Both the position numbers and the translations under genes were made by a program. Source: Ruegeria_B marisflavi (GTDB lineage: Bacteria > Pseudomonadota > Alphaproteobacteria > Rhodobacterales > Rhodobacteraceae). Taken from it: DNA of 64,000 nucleotides. Shown in pieces: positions 17,659-26,163 of this stretch; within the stretch, counting starts at the first letter, position 1; each line of letters begins with the position of its first letter. The notes under the pieces were generated by a model. The model saw only the letters and a list, made by a program, of their open reading frames with translations, made no database searches and was not told where the DNA came from. The DNA lies in assembly GCF_025673445.1 (NCBI RefSeq), contig NZ_JAOVQN010000009.1, forward strand, positions 62,001-126,000. The letters are read 5' to 3'.

Positions 17659-18311
17659 TGTCCCAGACCAAGAAAGAACTGCTGGTCGATCCGCTGGTCG
17701 ACAACAACCCGATCACGCTTCAGGTGCTTGGCATCTGCTCGGCGCTGGCGGTCACCTCGTCGCTGCAAGTGGCCTTTGTCATGGCGCTGGCCGTGACCTT
17801 CGTGACGGCGTTCTCGTCCTTCTTCATCTCGATCCTGCGCAATCAGATCCCCAGCTCGATCCGGATCATCGTGCAGATGGTGATCATCGCCAGCCTGGTG
17901 ATCCTGGTCGACCAGATCCTCAAGGCCTATGCCTTCGAAATCTCGAAAACCCTGTCGGTCTTTGTTGGCCTTATCATCACCAACTGCATCGTGATGGGCC
18001 GGGCCGAGGCATTCGCCATGAAAAACCCGCCTGTCGCTTCGTTCATCGACGGTGTCGGCAACGGGCTGGGTTACGGCCTGATCCTGATGCTGGTCGGCGT
18101 GATCCGCGAACTCTTCGGTTCGGGCTCGCTCTTTGGCGTGACCATCCTGCAAACCGTGAACAATGGCGGCTGGTACGTGCCCAACGGGCTCTTGCTGCTG
18201 CCGCCCTCGGCCTTCTTCGTGATCGGGTTGATCATCTGGGCCTTCCGCACCTGGAAACCCAAGCAGGTAGAAGAACGTGAATACAAGATCCAGTCGGTGG
18301 AGGCGCACTGA
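17658..18311 (+). CDS. nqrD: Na+-translocating NADH:quinone reductase subunit D
   Basis: NqrD is one of two related membrane subunits (with NqrE) that together hold an intramembrane iron centre. The 217-residue protein has six hydrophobic segments. The conserved cysteines are Cys27 in LGICSAL and Cys110 in ITNCIVMGRAEAFA, matching the metal-ligating pair known from Vibrio. GNGLGYGLILMLVGVIREL is typical of the family. It is coupled to nqrC and nqrE by TGATG overlaps. Confidence 0.96.
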   Translation: MSQTKKELLVDPLVDNNPITLQVLGICSALAVTSSLQVAFVMALAVTFVTAFSSFFISILRNQIPSSIRIIVQMVIIASLVILVDQILKAYAFEISKTLSVFVGLIITNCIVMGRAEAFAMKNPPVASFIDGVGNGLGYGLILMLVGVIRELFGSGSLFGVTILQTVNNGGWYVPNGLLLLPPSAFFVIGLIIWAFRTWKPKQVEEREYKIQSVEAH

Positions 18312-18919
18312 TGGAAGGGCTAATTTCCCTCGCGGTCAAGGCCGTCTTTGTCGAGAACCTGGCGCTCAGCTTTTTTCTCGGCATGTGTACCTTCATCGCG
18401 GTCTCGAAAAAGATCTCGACCGCGCTTGGTCTTGGCATCTCGGTCATGGTGGTGCAGGCCATCACCGTGCCCGCCAACAACCTGCTTTTGAACACGCTCC
18501 TGAAACCCGGCGCGCTGGCCTGGGCGGGCTTTCCCGATGTCGATCTGACTTTCCTGGGCCTGATCTCCTATATCGGTGTGATCGCCGCCATCGTTCAGAT
18601 CCTCGAGATGTTTCTCGATAAATACGTGCCCGCGCTCTACAACGCGCTTGGCATCTTCCTGCCGCTGATCACGGTGAACTGCGCTATCTTGGGCGGTTCG
18701 CTCTTCATGGTGGAACGCGATTACAACTTTGCCGAGGCGGCGACCTATGGTCTTTCCTCTGGTTTCGGTTGGGCGCTGGCGATCACCGCCATGGCGGGCG
18801 TGCGCGAGAAACTGAAATATTCCGATGTGCCGGACGGGCTTCAGGGCCTCGGCATCACCTTCATCACCGCGGGACTGATGGCCATGGCCTTCATGTCCTT
18901 CTCGGGCGTCAAACTGTAA
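18311..18919 (+). CDS. nqrE: Na+-translocating NADH:quinone reductase subunit E
   Basis: NqrE pairs with NqrD, with inverted topology, to form the membrane iron site. The 202-residue protein has six membrane segments. Cys26 lies in FLGMCTFIA and a second conserved cysteine, about residue 124, in TVNCAILGGSLFMV. The start overlaps the nqrD stop by one base. The length and the closing MAFMSFSGVKL agree with the family. Confidence 0.96.
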   Translation: MEGLISLAVKAVFVENLALSFFLGMCTFIAVSKKISTALGLGISVMVVQAITVPANNLLLNTLLKPGALAWAGFPDVDLTFLGLISYIGVIAAIVQILEMFLDKYVPALYNALGIFLPLITVNCAILGGSLFMVERDYNFAEAATYGLSSGFGWALAITAMAGVREKLKYSDVPDGLQGLGITFITAGLMAMAFMSFSGVKL

Positions 18920-18932
18920 GGGGGCCGGACAG

Positions 18933-20153
18933 ATGGAAACATTTTCGCTCGGCGTCGTCCTCTTTACCCTGATCGTCATTGCGCTGGTCAGCATCATCCT
19001 GATGGCCCGCTCGCGGCTAGTCTCGACCGGCAACGTCAACATCACCATCAACGGCGAGAAAACCATCTCGGTCCCCGCCGGTGGCAAGCTGTTGCAGACG
19101 CTGGCGGCCGAAAAGCTGTTCGTGCCATCGGCCTGCGGTGGCGGCGGCACCTGCGCCCAATGCCGGGTCAAGGTGCATTCCGGCGGCGGATCCATCCTGC
19201 CGACCGAGGAAAGCCACATCACCAAGCGCGAGGCCGCCTGCGGCGACCGCCTGTCCTGTCAGGTCGCGGTCAAGCAGGACATGGATATCGAAGTGCCCGA
19301 AGAGGTGTTCGGCGTGAAAAAGTGGGAATGCACCGTGCGTTCCAACGAAAACGTCGCCACCTTCATCAAGGCGCTGGTGCTGGAACTGCCCGAGGGCGAG
19401 AACGTCAACTTCCGCGCAGGTGGCTATATCCAGATCGCGGCCCCTGCGCACCAGCTTGCCTATACCGATTTCGACATCCAGGAAGAGTATCGCGAGGACT
19501 GGGACAAGTTCAATCTGTGGCAATACAAGTCCACCGTGACCGTCCCGATCGAACGCGCCTATTCGATGGCCAACTACCCCGAGGAAAAGGGCATCATCAT
19601 GCTCAACGTCCGGGTGGCCTCGCCGCCGCCGGGCTCCGAGGGCATCCCGGCAGGCCAGATGTCGTCGTATATCTTCAACCTGAAACCGGGCGACAAGGTC
19701 ACCATCTCGGGTCCGTTCGGCGAGTTCTTCGCCCGCGACACCGACAAGGAGATGGTGTTCATCGGCGGCGGCGCAGGTATGGCACCGATGCGCAGCCATA
19801 TCTTCGACCAGCTCAAGCGCCTGAAATCCAAGCGCAAGATCACCTTCTGGTACGGCGCCCGCTCGAAGAAAGAGATGTTCTTTGTCGAGGATTTCGACCA
19901 GCTTGCCGCCGAGAACGAAAATTTCGAATGGCACGTGGCGCTGAGCGACCCGCAGCCGGGCGATGACTGGACGGGCTACACCGGCTTCATCCATAACGTC
20001 CTGTTCGAGGAATATCTGAAAAACCACCCCGCGCCCGAGGACTGCGAATTCTACATGTGCGGCCCGCCGATCATGAACCAGTCGGTGATCAAGATGCTGC
20101 TTGACCTGGGCGTCGACCGCGAAGACATCATGCTGGACGATTTCGGGGGTTAA
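18933..20153 (+). CDS. nqrF: Na+-translocating NADH:quinone reductase subunit F
   Basis: NqrF is the NADH-oxidising entry subunit. Domains in its 406 residues are an N-terminal membrane helix (residues 5-25), a 2Fe-2S ferredoxin domain with Cys68, Cys74, Cys77 and Cys109, an FAD domain with RAYSMANYP, and an NADH-binding domain with GGGAGMAPMRSHI and MCGPPIM. The length is standard. It is the last gene of the operon, 13 bases after nqrE with a GGGGG-type ribosome site, and is followed at once by a terminator. Confidence 0.97.
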   Translation: METFSLGVVLFTLIVIALVSIILMARSRLVSTGNVNITINGEKTISVPAGGKLLQTLAAEKLFVPSACGGGGTCAQCRVKVHSGGGSILPTEESHITKREAACGDRLSCQVAVKQDMDIEVPEEVFGVKKWECTVRSNENVATFIKALVLELPEGENVNFRAGGYIQIAAPAHQLAYTDFDIQEEYREDWDKFNLWQYKSTVTVPIERAYSMANYPEEKGIIMLNVRVASPPPGSEGIPAGQMSSYIFNLKPGDKVTISGPFGEFFARDTDKEMVFIGGGAGMAPMRSHIFDQLKRLKSKRKITFWYGARSKKEMFFVEDFDQLAAENENFEWHVALSDPQPGDDWTGYTGFIHNVLFEEYLKNHPAPEDCEFYMCGPPIMNQSVIKMLLDLGVDREDIMLDDFGG

Positions 20154-20157
20154 ATAG

Positions 20158-20186
20158 AAACCCGGCGCAGAGATGCGCCGGGTTTT
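20158..20186 (+). terminator. Rho-independent terminator after nqrF
   Basis: A perfect stem AAACCCGGCGCA / TGCGCCGGGTTT with a GAGA loop starts 4 bases after the nqrF stop and runs into TTTTCGTTT. It ends the nqr operon, so apbE and nqrM must have another promoter. Confidence 0.9.
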
Positions 20187-20306
20187 CGTTTCAAGGATCC
20201 TGCGGGCCAGAGCGCAAGGTAGAGCGCGAAACGCCAGTTTGGCAAAGCGTTGCCCTGCGGCGTGAACGATTTGCCGAGGATCGAGATCACGGCAACAGGG
20301 TCGGCG

Positions 20307-21314
20307 TCAGCTGAACGAGGTGCGTGTCCGGTTGGCAAAGGCCACAAGCGACAGCATCACTGGCACCTCGACCAGGACTCCGACCACCGTGGCAAGCGCG
20401 GCGCCTGAATTCAGGCCGAATAGGCTTATCGCCACCGCGACCGCAAGCTCGAAGAAATTCGAGGTGCCGATCAATGCACAGGGGGCTGCGATTTGGTGCG
20501 GAACCCGCAGCGTCCAGGCCGATGCATATGCCAGCGCGAAGATACCATAGGACTGGATCAGGATCGGTACTGCGATCAGCGCGATAACCTGAGGCCGGTC
20601 AAGTATCACCTGCCCCTGAAGGCCGAACAGGATGACTACCGTCGCGATCAGGCCCAGGATCGACCATGGCTTGATCCTGTCTCGGAACCGGTCGATGCGC
20701 TCTTCACTGCCAAGCCGCCGACGCGTCCAGATACCTGCCGCCAGCGGCAGCGCAACAAACAGCACGACCGAGAGAAACAGCGTCTCCCATGGCACGGCGA
20801 TGTCTGTGACACCCAACAGAAAGGCGACGATGGGCGCAAAGGCGAAGACCATGACCACATCGTTTACTGAGACCTGCAACAGCGTATAGCTCTCGTCGCC
20901 ACGTGTAAGCTGGGACCAGACGAAAACCATTGCCGTACAGGGCGCAGCCCCAAGCAGGATGAGCCCCGCAATGTATTGCTGTGCATCTTCCGTTGCGATG
21001 ATATCGGCAAAGACATAGTCAAAGAACACAACGCCAAGCGCGGCCATTGTGAACGGCTTGATCAGCCAGTTCACCGCCAACGTGATCGCCAAACCCTTTG
21101 GCTGTTTCGCCGCGCCTTTGAGGCTGCCGGGATCGACCCCGACCATCATCGGGTAGACCATCGCCCAGATCAGAACCGCAACCACAAGGTTTACGTTTGC
21201 CACTTCAGCTGCGGCAATCGTCTTCACCAGACCGGGAACGGCGCTGCCAACCAGGATGCCGACGATCATCGCCAGCGCAATCCAAACAGAAAGATACCGT
21301 TCGAAAACACTCAT
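20307..21314 (-). CDS. ACR3 family arsenite efflux pump
   Basis: The 335-residue protein has ten membrane segments and the ACR3 signatures: YPMMVGVDPGSL, NWLIKPFTMAALG, the conserved cysteine in LGAAPCTAMVFVWS, VSVNDVVMV and GTSNFFELAVAVA. ACR3 pumps arsenite out of the cell using the membrane potential. The ATG at 21314 (MSVFERYLSVW) gives the family start; the longer open frame upstream is not conserved in style. No arsR, arsC or other arsenic gene is adjacent. Codon use is less GC-biased than its neighbours, and it sits between nqrF and the nqr maturation genes, which hints at later insertion. Confidence 0.92.
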   Translation of the reverse strand: MSVFERYLSVWIALAMIVGILVGSAVPGLVKTIAAAEVANVNLVVAVLIWAMVYPMMVGVDPGSLKGAAKQPKGLAITLAVNWLIKPFTMAALGVVFFDYVFADIIATEDAQQYIAGLILLGAAPCTAMVFVWSQLTRGDESYTLLQVSVNDVVMVFAFAPIVAFLLGVTDIAVPWETLFLSVVLFVALPLAAGIWTRRRLGSEERIDRFRDRIKPWSILGLIATVVILFGLQGQVILDRPQVIALIAVPILIQSYGIFALAYASAWTLRVPHQIAAPCALIGTSNFFELAVAVAISLFGLNSGAALATVVGVLVEVPVMLSLVAFANRTRTSFS

Positions 21315-21479
21315 GGTCTGCCACCTACCTCGTCTAGCGAACCAAATTGTGAACTCGTGCTCGCAATCCTGAAAAATCGGTGGCCCGGGCTGCGTTCCGG
21401 TCATGGCCTTTACCGGCAAGGATGACCGGTGTCGGCAGAAGCCGCCTTCGACCGTGCACTCTGATTTCCGGGCCGGACC

Positions 21480-22004
21480 CTAACCGACGATCATCTGCTT
21501 CATCCGCAGCGCTTCGTATTCCAGCTCGCGGAGGCGGAAATTCACCACGTCACCGATGGTGATCATGCCGCACAGGTTGCCGTCCCTCACCACCGGCATG
21601 TGACGGAACCGGCCTTCGGTCATGGTCTTGAGCACATCGGTCAGCGTGTCCTCGGGCGTGCAGGTGCGCACGCTCTTGGTCATCAGCGCCTCGACCTGCT
21701 GCGGCAGTGTCTGGCCCGGCGTGTCGGCCATGCGCCGCACGATGTCACGTTCCGACAGGATGCCTTGCAGCGTGCCGTTCTGATCCGTCACCACCACGGC
21801 GCCGATCCGCTTTTCCTTGAGCACGCCCACCACATGTCCGATCGTGTCCCCCGGTCGGACCGAGAATATAGCGTCGCCCTTGCCCTCCAGCAATTTGGCC
21901 ACCGTCGACTGGGAATGCGCCAGGTTCGATTCGACCGTTTGGCTATAGGTTGCCGTGTCGGCCTTGTCGCCCCGGGTCGGCGGCTGATATGAACTGGGTG
22001 CCAT
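21480..22004 (-). CDS. Tandem CBS-domain protein
   Basis: The 174-residue cytosolic protein consists of a charged N-terminal tail (about 35 residues) and two CBS motifs: FSVRPGDTIGHVVGVLKEKRIGAV with GILSERDIVRRM, and TCTPEDTLTDVLKTMTEGRFRHMPVV with GMITIGDVVNFRL. Such pairs bind adenine nucleotides and sense energy state, usually acting on a partner. AGGAG lies upstream of the ATG. It starts about 100 bases from the divergent apbE-side genes. No partner can be named from context. Confidence 0.88.
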   Translation of the reverse strand: MAPSSYQPPTRGDKADTATYSQTVESNLAHSQSTVAKLLEGKGDAIFSVRPGDTIGHVVGVLKEKRIGAVVVTDQNGTLQGILSERDIVRRMADTPGQTLPQQVEALMTKSVRTCTPEDTLTDVLKTMTEGRFRHMPVVRDGNLCGMITIGDVVNFRLRELEYEALRMKQMIVG

Positions 22005-22110
22005 GCGCGGGTCTCCTGCTGTCCTGCTGCGGGTTCACCTCCATCTTACCCCGGCAGACCGATCCGGGAAGGCCCGAAATGCCCGGACCCCGAAAATCGG
22101 CAAGGCCGCG

Positions 22111-22299
22111 ATGTTCGAATCCCTACACCTGACCCCGTTTTCCGCCGCGCTGATCTTCTTTGTGGTAGTGGTTTGCGGCCACGGCTACCGCAAGACATGG
22201 AAGGCCGATCCCCCCGCGCCCCGGTCGCGGCTCTGGCTCTACGGCGTGCCGGCGGCAATTGGCCTGCTGGTTCTCGCCTTTCTGCCGCTGCGACCCTGA
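22111..22299 (+). CDS. Small two-helix membrane protein
   Basis: A 62-residue protein with two predicted membrane segments (FSAALIFFVVVVCGHGY and YGVPAAIGLLVLAFLPL) joined by a basic, proline-rich loop. I do not recognise a family. The ATG at 22111 (MFESLHLTPF) gives a sensible inner-membrane peptide; the frame is open a little further upstream. It lies 62 bases before apbE on the same strand. It may be part of the same unit and could assist Na+-NQR maturation, but that is only a guess from position. Confidence 0.55.
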   Translation: MFESLHLTPFSAALIFFVVVVCGHGYRKTWKADPPAPRSRLWLYGVPAAIGLLVLAFLPLRP

Positions 22300-22361
22300 G
22301 GCGTTTGACACCGCCCCGCCGCTGTCCTATGCCGCAGCAGCGAAATCGCCGAGGTTTTTCG

Positions 22362-23387
22362 ATGTTCCGTTGGCTTGCCCTCTCCGCCACTCTCCTGCTC
22401 TCCGCCTGCCTCTTTGACGAAGAGCCGGTTGTCGTCAAACTTTCGGGCGAGACGATGGGCACCACCTATCACGTCACTGCCATCGGCCCCGATCTGGACG
22501 AGGCGAAACTCGCCGCCGCCGTGGCCGAGACCCTGACGGCCGTGAACGGCAAGATGTCGAACTGGGATCCGAAATCCGAGGTGTCGACCTTCTCGGCCAG
22601 TGCCCAGACCACGCCGATGCCGGTATCGGCGGATTTCGTCACCATCCTGACCGCGGCCAACGAAGTGCATCAGAAATCGGGCGGCAAGTTCGACGTGACC
22701 CTCGGGCCCCTGATCGAGCTTTGGGGTTTTGGCCCGCGCAAGCCCGAAGATCCGATTCCCGCTGATGACGCTATCGCCGCCGCCCTGAAAGGTGTCGGCC
22801 AGACCCGCCTCTTGACGCTGGACGCGGGCGCCGGAACCATCGCCAAGGCCCGGCCCGAGACCGGCATCAACCTCAGCGCCATCGCCAAGGGCTTTGGTGT
22901 CGACGCGGTGGCGCGCACAATTGCCGGGCTGGGCGCCGAAAGCTACCTGGTCGAGATCGGCGGCGATCTGGTGACCAAGGGCAACAACGACAAGGGCGAG
23001 GCCTGGCGCATCGGCATTGAACGCCCCGATCAAGGCGCGCAGAGCATCCAGCTGGTGGTGCCGGTCAGCGACTACGGCATGGCCACCTCGGGCGATTACC
23101 GCAACTATTTCGAACACGAAGGCCGCCGCTATTCCCATATCCTCGACCCGGTCACCGGCCGCCCGGTCACACATCGCACGACCTCGGTCACGGTCATTGC
23201 CGACACCGCGATGATGGCCGATGCCTGGGCCACTGCGATGCTGGTTCTGGGGCTGGATGCGGGGCTGAAAGTGGCCGAAGCCAATAACCTTGCCGTGTTT
23301 TTCATCGAAAGAGATGTGCAAGGCGGCGACGATGCCTATATGACGGCACAAAGCAGCGCCTTTGCCGATCTGCTCAACACCGACTGA
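22362..23387 (+). CDS. apbE: FAD:protein FMN transferase
   Basis: ApbE cleaves FAD and attaches FMN to threonine in Dx(S/T/A)GAT motifs of exported proteins such as NqrB, NqrC and NosR. The 341-residue protein has a lipoprotein signal with lipobox LSAC (Cys16). The ApbE domain follows: GETMGTTYHV, NKMSNWDP-like NGKMSNWDPKSE, LSAIAKGFGVDAVA, LVEIGGDLVTKGNN, DYRNYFEHEGRRYSHILDP and TGRPV. The ATG at 22362 is chosen because it begins the signal. nqrM follows 21 bases later. The flavinylation motifs in this window (NqrB T229, NqrC T236, NosR T152) are its likely substrates. Confidence 0.96.
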   Translation: MFRWLALSATLLLSACLFDEEPVVVKLSGETMGTTYHVTAIGPDLDEAKLAAAVAETLTAVNGKMSNWDPKSEVSTFSASAQTTPMPVSADFVTILTAANEVHQKSGGKFDVTLGPLIELWGFGPRKPEDPIPADDAIAAALKGVGQTRLLTLDAGAGTIAKARPETGINLSAIAKGFGVDAVARTIAGLGAESYLVEIGGDLVTKGNNDKGEAWRIGIERPDQGAQSIQLVVPVSDYGMATSGDYRNYFEHEGRRYSHILDPVTGRPVTHRTTSVTVIADTAMMADAWATAMLVLGLDAGLKVAEANNLAVFFIERDVQGGDDAYMTAQSSAFADLLNTD

Positions 23388-23408
23388 TCCGAAACGGGGA
23401 CCCCCGAG

Positions 23409-23651
23409 ATGACAACCTTTGTGCTGGCCTTCTTCCTCTTGCTGATCGTGATGCTCGGCATGTCGCTGGGCGTCATGCTGATGGGCAAGCGGATCAAGGG
23501 CAGCTGCGGTGGGCTCAACGCCATTTCCGGCACCGACCGCTGCGTTGTCTGTTCCAAGGAGATCGACCCCGACAGCCCGCTGCGCGAGCGGCTGCAATGC
23601 CCGCGAGCGCGCAAGATAGCGGCCGAGTTGGAAAAGGAAAAGCGCGGCTGA
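23409..23651 (+). CDS. nqrM: Na+-NQR maturation protein
   Basis: NqrM is a small membrane protein needed to assemble active Na+-NQR, probably by delivering iron to the NqrD/NqrE cysteine site. The 80-residue protein has one N-terminal membrane helix (FVLAFFLLLIVMLGMSLGVML) and then four cysteines: KGSCGGLN, DRCVVC and LQCPRA. This pattern is typical of the DUF539/NqrM family. It follows apbE closely, and both lie some 2-3 kb from nqrF. A hairpin overlaps its stop codon. Confidence 0.93.
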   Translation: MTTFVLAFFLLLIVMLGMSLGVMLMGKRIKGSCGGLNAISGTDRCVVCSKEIDPDSPLRERLQCPRARKIAAELEKEKRG

Positions 23652-23660
23652 ACCGCGCTT
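23640..23660 (+). terminator. Probable terminator of apbE-nqrM
   Basis: AAGCGCGG pairs with CCGCGCTT around a CTGAA loop that contains the nqrM stop codon. The following CTCTGTCTT is only moderately T-rich. It also lies 7 bases from the end of the convergent methyltransferase gene, so it may act in both directions. Confidence 0.65.
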
Positions 23661-23667
23661 CTCTGTC

Positions 23668-24471
23668 TTACCGTTTTCTCATGATCACCATGTCCTGACC
23701 CATCGCCCGGCTGCCTTCCAGCGCGCGGCGGTGGGCCTCGGGCAACGAGGGATGATCATACAGCATCGGCGGCCGACCCTTGTAGACCTGCAAGACATCC
23801 ATATGCTTGTTCCACTCCTTTCGGATGAATTGCGACGTGTGGATGGATGAGCCGTAATTCTCGGGGAAATCCATGTCTGTCCCGCGGGATGTGTGAATGT
23901 CGAAGTACCAGAACCCTGCACTCTCGATCTTCTCGCGTTCCGGCTGGGAGAACTTGCTTTCCAGCCACCAGTCGCCCTGCACGGTGATCAGATAGATACA
24001 GCCTGGCTTGCCTACGCGCGCCAGTTCGTTCAGCCAGCGATCTTCGCTGTCCCGCTTGAGATGCGAGAACACCGAGAAGCTGTACACCAGATCGAACGTT
24101 CCGTCGGCCCATTTCAGCGGCGGTTCGGGCTGGCTCTGATACACTTCGGCATGTTTGAAGAAGTCGTTGCAGAACTTGACCAGCGGCCCGTTCGGATCAC
24201 AACCCTTGATGTTGGCGGTGTTCGGGAACATCTGCATCAACCGGCCGGTGCCACAGCCGAAATCAAGGATCGACTGATAGTCATACAGCCGCCTCCCGTC
24301 ATGTTTCAGCGTCGCCGCTTCAAAGAACGCGATATGCTCCAGCGCCGAGCGCTGGAAATGCGCAAGATCGGTCGTGCCAATGGTGTGGCGCAGCAGGTGC
24401 TCGGGTATGTCCGACAGCGATGCCCGCTCCACCTCGGGCAGGAATGATGCGTCGATAACAACTTCGCCCAA
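23668..24471 (-). CDS. SAM-dependent class I methyltransferase
   Basis: The 267-residue protein has a Rossmann methyltransferase core: motif I DFGCGTGRLMQMFP (about residue 70), motif II KGCDPNGPLVKFC, motif III WADGTFDLVYSFSVFSHL and WLNELARVGKPGC. Substrate is unknown. A variable C-terminal region with HTSQFIRKEWNKHMDVLQVYKG resembles small-molecule or sugar methyltransferases. It lies downstream of the LuxR-type gene on the same strand (125 bases apart) and is convergent with nqrM. No biosynthetic cluster surrounds it. Confidence 0.85.
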   Translation of the reverse strand: MGEVVIDASFLPEVERASLSDIPEHLLRHTIGTTDLAHFQRSALEHIAFFEAATLKHDGRRLYDYQSILDFGCGTGRLMQMFPNTANIKGCDPNGPLVKFCNDFFKHAEVYQSQPEPPLKWADGTFDLVYSFSVFSHLKRDSEDRWLNELARVGKPGCIYLITVQGDWWLESKFSQPEREKIESAGFWYFDIHTSRGTDMDFPENYGSSIHTSQFIRKEWNKHMDVLQVYKGRPPMLYDHPSLPEAHRRALEGSRAMGQDMVIMRKR

Positions 24472-24596
24472 TGCCGTATCTCCTTGAAAATATAATTATA
24501 TTTCTGATCTATCCGGCATCTGCGCGAATGGCCGGACGCTACCATGACCCTCGCAGGGGAAGCAAGTGCGCACAACCGCGCTCTGCCTCGCAACCC

Positions 24597-25772
24597 TCAA
24601 TCCCGAACAAGGAAACCTGACGAGATGTTGGTCGCCATCCGGATCGCCTGTGTCCGGTTTTCGCAGCTGGCTTTCGATAGGATCGACTTGACCTGGGTGT
24701 TGATCGTATCCAGCGACCGCCCCCGTTGTTCGGCGATCTGTTTGTTGGTTTTGCCTTCCGCCATCAGCTCCAGAACCGCGCTTTCCGCTTCGCTCAACTC
24801 GAACAGCGTGGCAAGGCATTGCATCTCCAGCCGATAGCTGCGGCTGGTATCCGTGCTCATCAGTAGATAGCCGTCAATCGGTCCACTTCCCATCTCGTTC
24901 GCCTTGTTCAGGGGCGAGATGTCGATGCACAGCGCCTCGCTTGCGGCGGTCTGCCCCTTGTGTTCGGCTTCAACTGCTTCCTTGCGGGGGCGGGCTCCGA
25001 AACGGCCATGGCCTGTGACCCCACTCATCAGCGCGCGCGCCCGGCCCAGGTCGCCTTCGCTGCGAAACGACAGCTGTCCGCGTGGCGTCGTGCGATAGAC
25101 CCCGGATTCGTCGGCCTGTCGGCGGAATTCCTCGTTGTCGACGATCACGTTCATCCGGTTGTCCAGAACGCAGAACCCCACATCCAGCTTGTCGAGCGCG
25201 TTCAGCACCGCTTGGTGCCGCTTCTGCACTGCCTGGATCGGGCGGCCGATACTCAGCGCCTTGGCGATATGCGGCAACAGCCGCGAAGCCCGGGCCAGAC
25301 GCAGGGGCAGATCTTCGGCCGCATCCGAGCCGAACTGCATGGAAAACCGGTCATGAAACAGCTGGTCCTTGTTCAGCAAGGCGCCACAGCGGTACCGGAT
25401 GCCGTATCGCATCATGGTTTTCTGGTTCGGCCGTGCCAGCAATTCGGCTTCCGACGCGGCCAGAACCGAATCCGGGATCAGCTCGATATCGTCCGTCGCG
25501 CGGGAATGCCGGGCAAAAATCGCCTGGTCGGCGATCTCCAGATCGTTGTGCTGCGCTAGGTACCCATGCACCAGTTCGGCATTATAAGTATCGCTGAAAT
25601 GCGAGGCCAACAGATGCGGCCGGTCCTGTGGTGTTTCCACCTCGAATATCATTGCGCCGACTGCGCCGGTGTAATGCGCGATTTCGGTCAGAAGAACAGG
25701 CCATTTCCCCGGATCCAGCGCGGCATCGTATATTGAAACTACAATCTGATCGTGCCGGTCGGTCTTGGACAT
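24597..25772 (-). CDS. LuxR-type (GerE-domain) transcriptional regulator
   Basis: The 391-residue protein ends in a LuxR-type helix-turn-helix (FELSEAESAVLELMAEGKTNKQIAEQRGRSLDTINTQVKSIL, about residues 320-365). About 300 residues before it form a sensor part of unknown ligand, with the PAS-like stretch DKLDVGFCVLDNRMNVIVDNEEF. It has no receiver domain and no recognisable acyl-homoserine-lactone pocket, and no luxI is nearby. It faces the RoxA-like gene across a 391-base divergent spacer. It could control that gene or the methyltransferase behind it, which is inference from position. Confidence 0.85.
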   Translation of the reverse strand: MSKTDRHDQIVVSIYDAALDPGKWPVLLTEIAHYTGAVGAMIFEVETPQDRPHLLASHFSDTYNAELVHGYLAQHNDLEIADQAIFARHSRATDDIELIPDSVLAASEAELLARPNQKTMMRYGIRYRCGALLNKDQLFHDRFSMQFGSDAAEDLPLRLARASRLLPHIAKALSIGRPIQAVQKRHQAVLNALDKLDVGFCVLDNRMNVIVDNEEFRRQADESGVYRTTPRGQLSFRSEGDLGRARALMSGVTGHGRFGARPRKEAVEAEHKGQTAASEALCIDISPLNKANEMGSGPIDGYLLMSTDTSRSYRLEMQCLATLFELSEAESAVLELMAEGKTNKQIAEQRGRSLDTINTQVKSILSKASCENRTQAIRMATNISSGFLVRD

Positions 25773-26163
25773 GTGACTTGATGATTCGAGAAATTGGGAC
25801 TGACTATACCCGGTTTCACCAATTCTGGTGATTATTCAAAGTTGTTCCTCGTTTACGCTACGTTGCATTCAAGTCCGAGAGTGAGTGGCTCAGGAAAAAG
25901 TTGTTATCGTGCTGAGTTGGCGGCTGAGGCGCGCCGATCGCCAAAACCGGACAGGACCAACGGGGGTATTCTGGACCCGACCCTCGACGGGATGTGGCGC
26001 AATACAGACGCCACTCAGCATACTGAAAGTATTCAAGCCGCAATATGTTTAAGCACCCAAAATAGAAAAAGACATTTGTAAAACACGCTAGGGCGGCGGC
26101 ACAATGGTGTCGTCGCCCTTGTGGTAGCAACAGGAGCGGCTGTTACAGCACCGGAGGTGAGTG
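25773..26163. promoter_or_regulatory. Divergent spacer between LuxR-type regulator and di-haem gene
   Basis: About 390 bases with no convincing gene and a lower GC content than the surroundings, as expected for promoters. A perfect inverted repeat TCACCA-ATTC-TGGTGA lies at 25816-25831, 44 bases before the regulator start, and is a candidate autoregulatory site. A GGAGGTGA ribosome site for the rightward gene ends just before 26164. Nothing else was recognised. Confidence 0.45.

Noticed and set aside
20150..20347. Small minus-strand open frame (65 codons) after nqrF
   Set aside because: It spans the nqrF terminator and the end of the ACR3 gene, has no ribosome site and no recognisable features.
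25794..26081. Plus-strand open frame (95 codons) in the LuxR/di-haem spacer
   Set aside because: No ribosome site, no family resemblance and it crosses the candidate operator; treated as intergenic.
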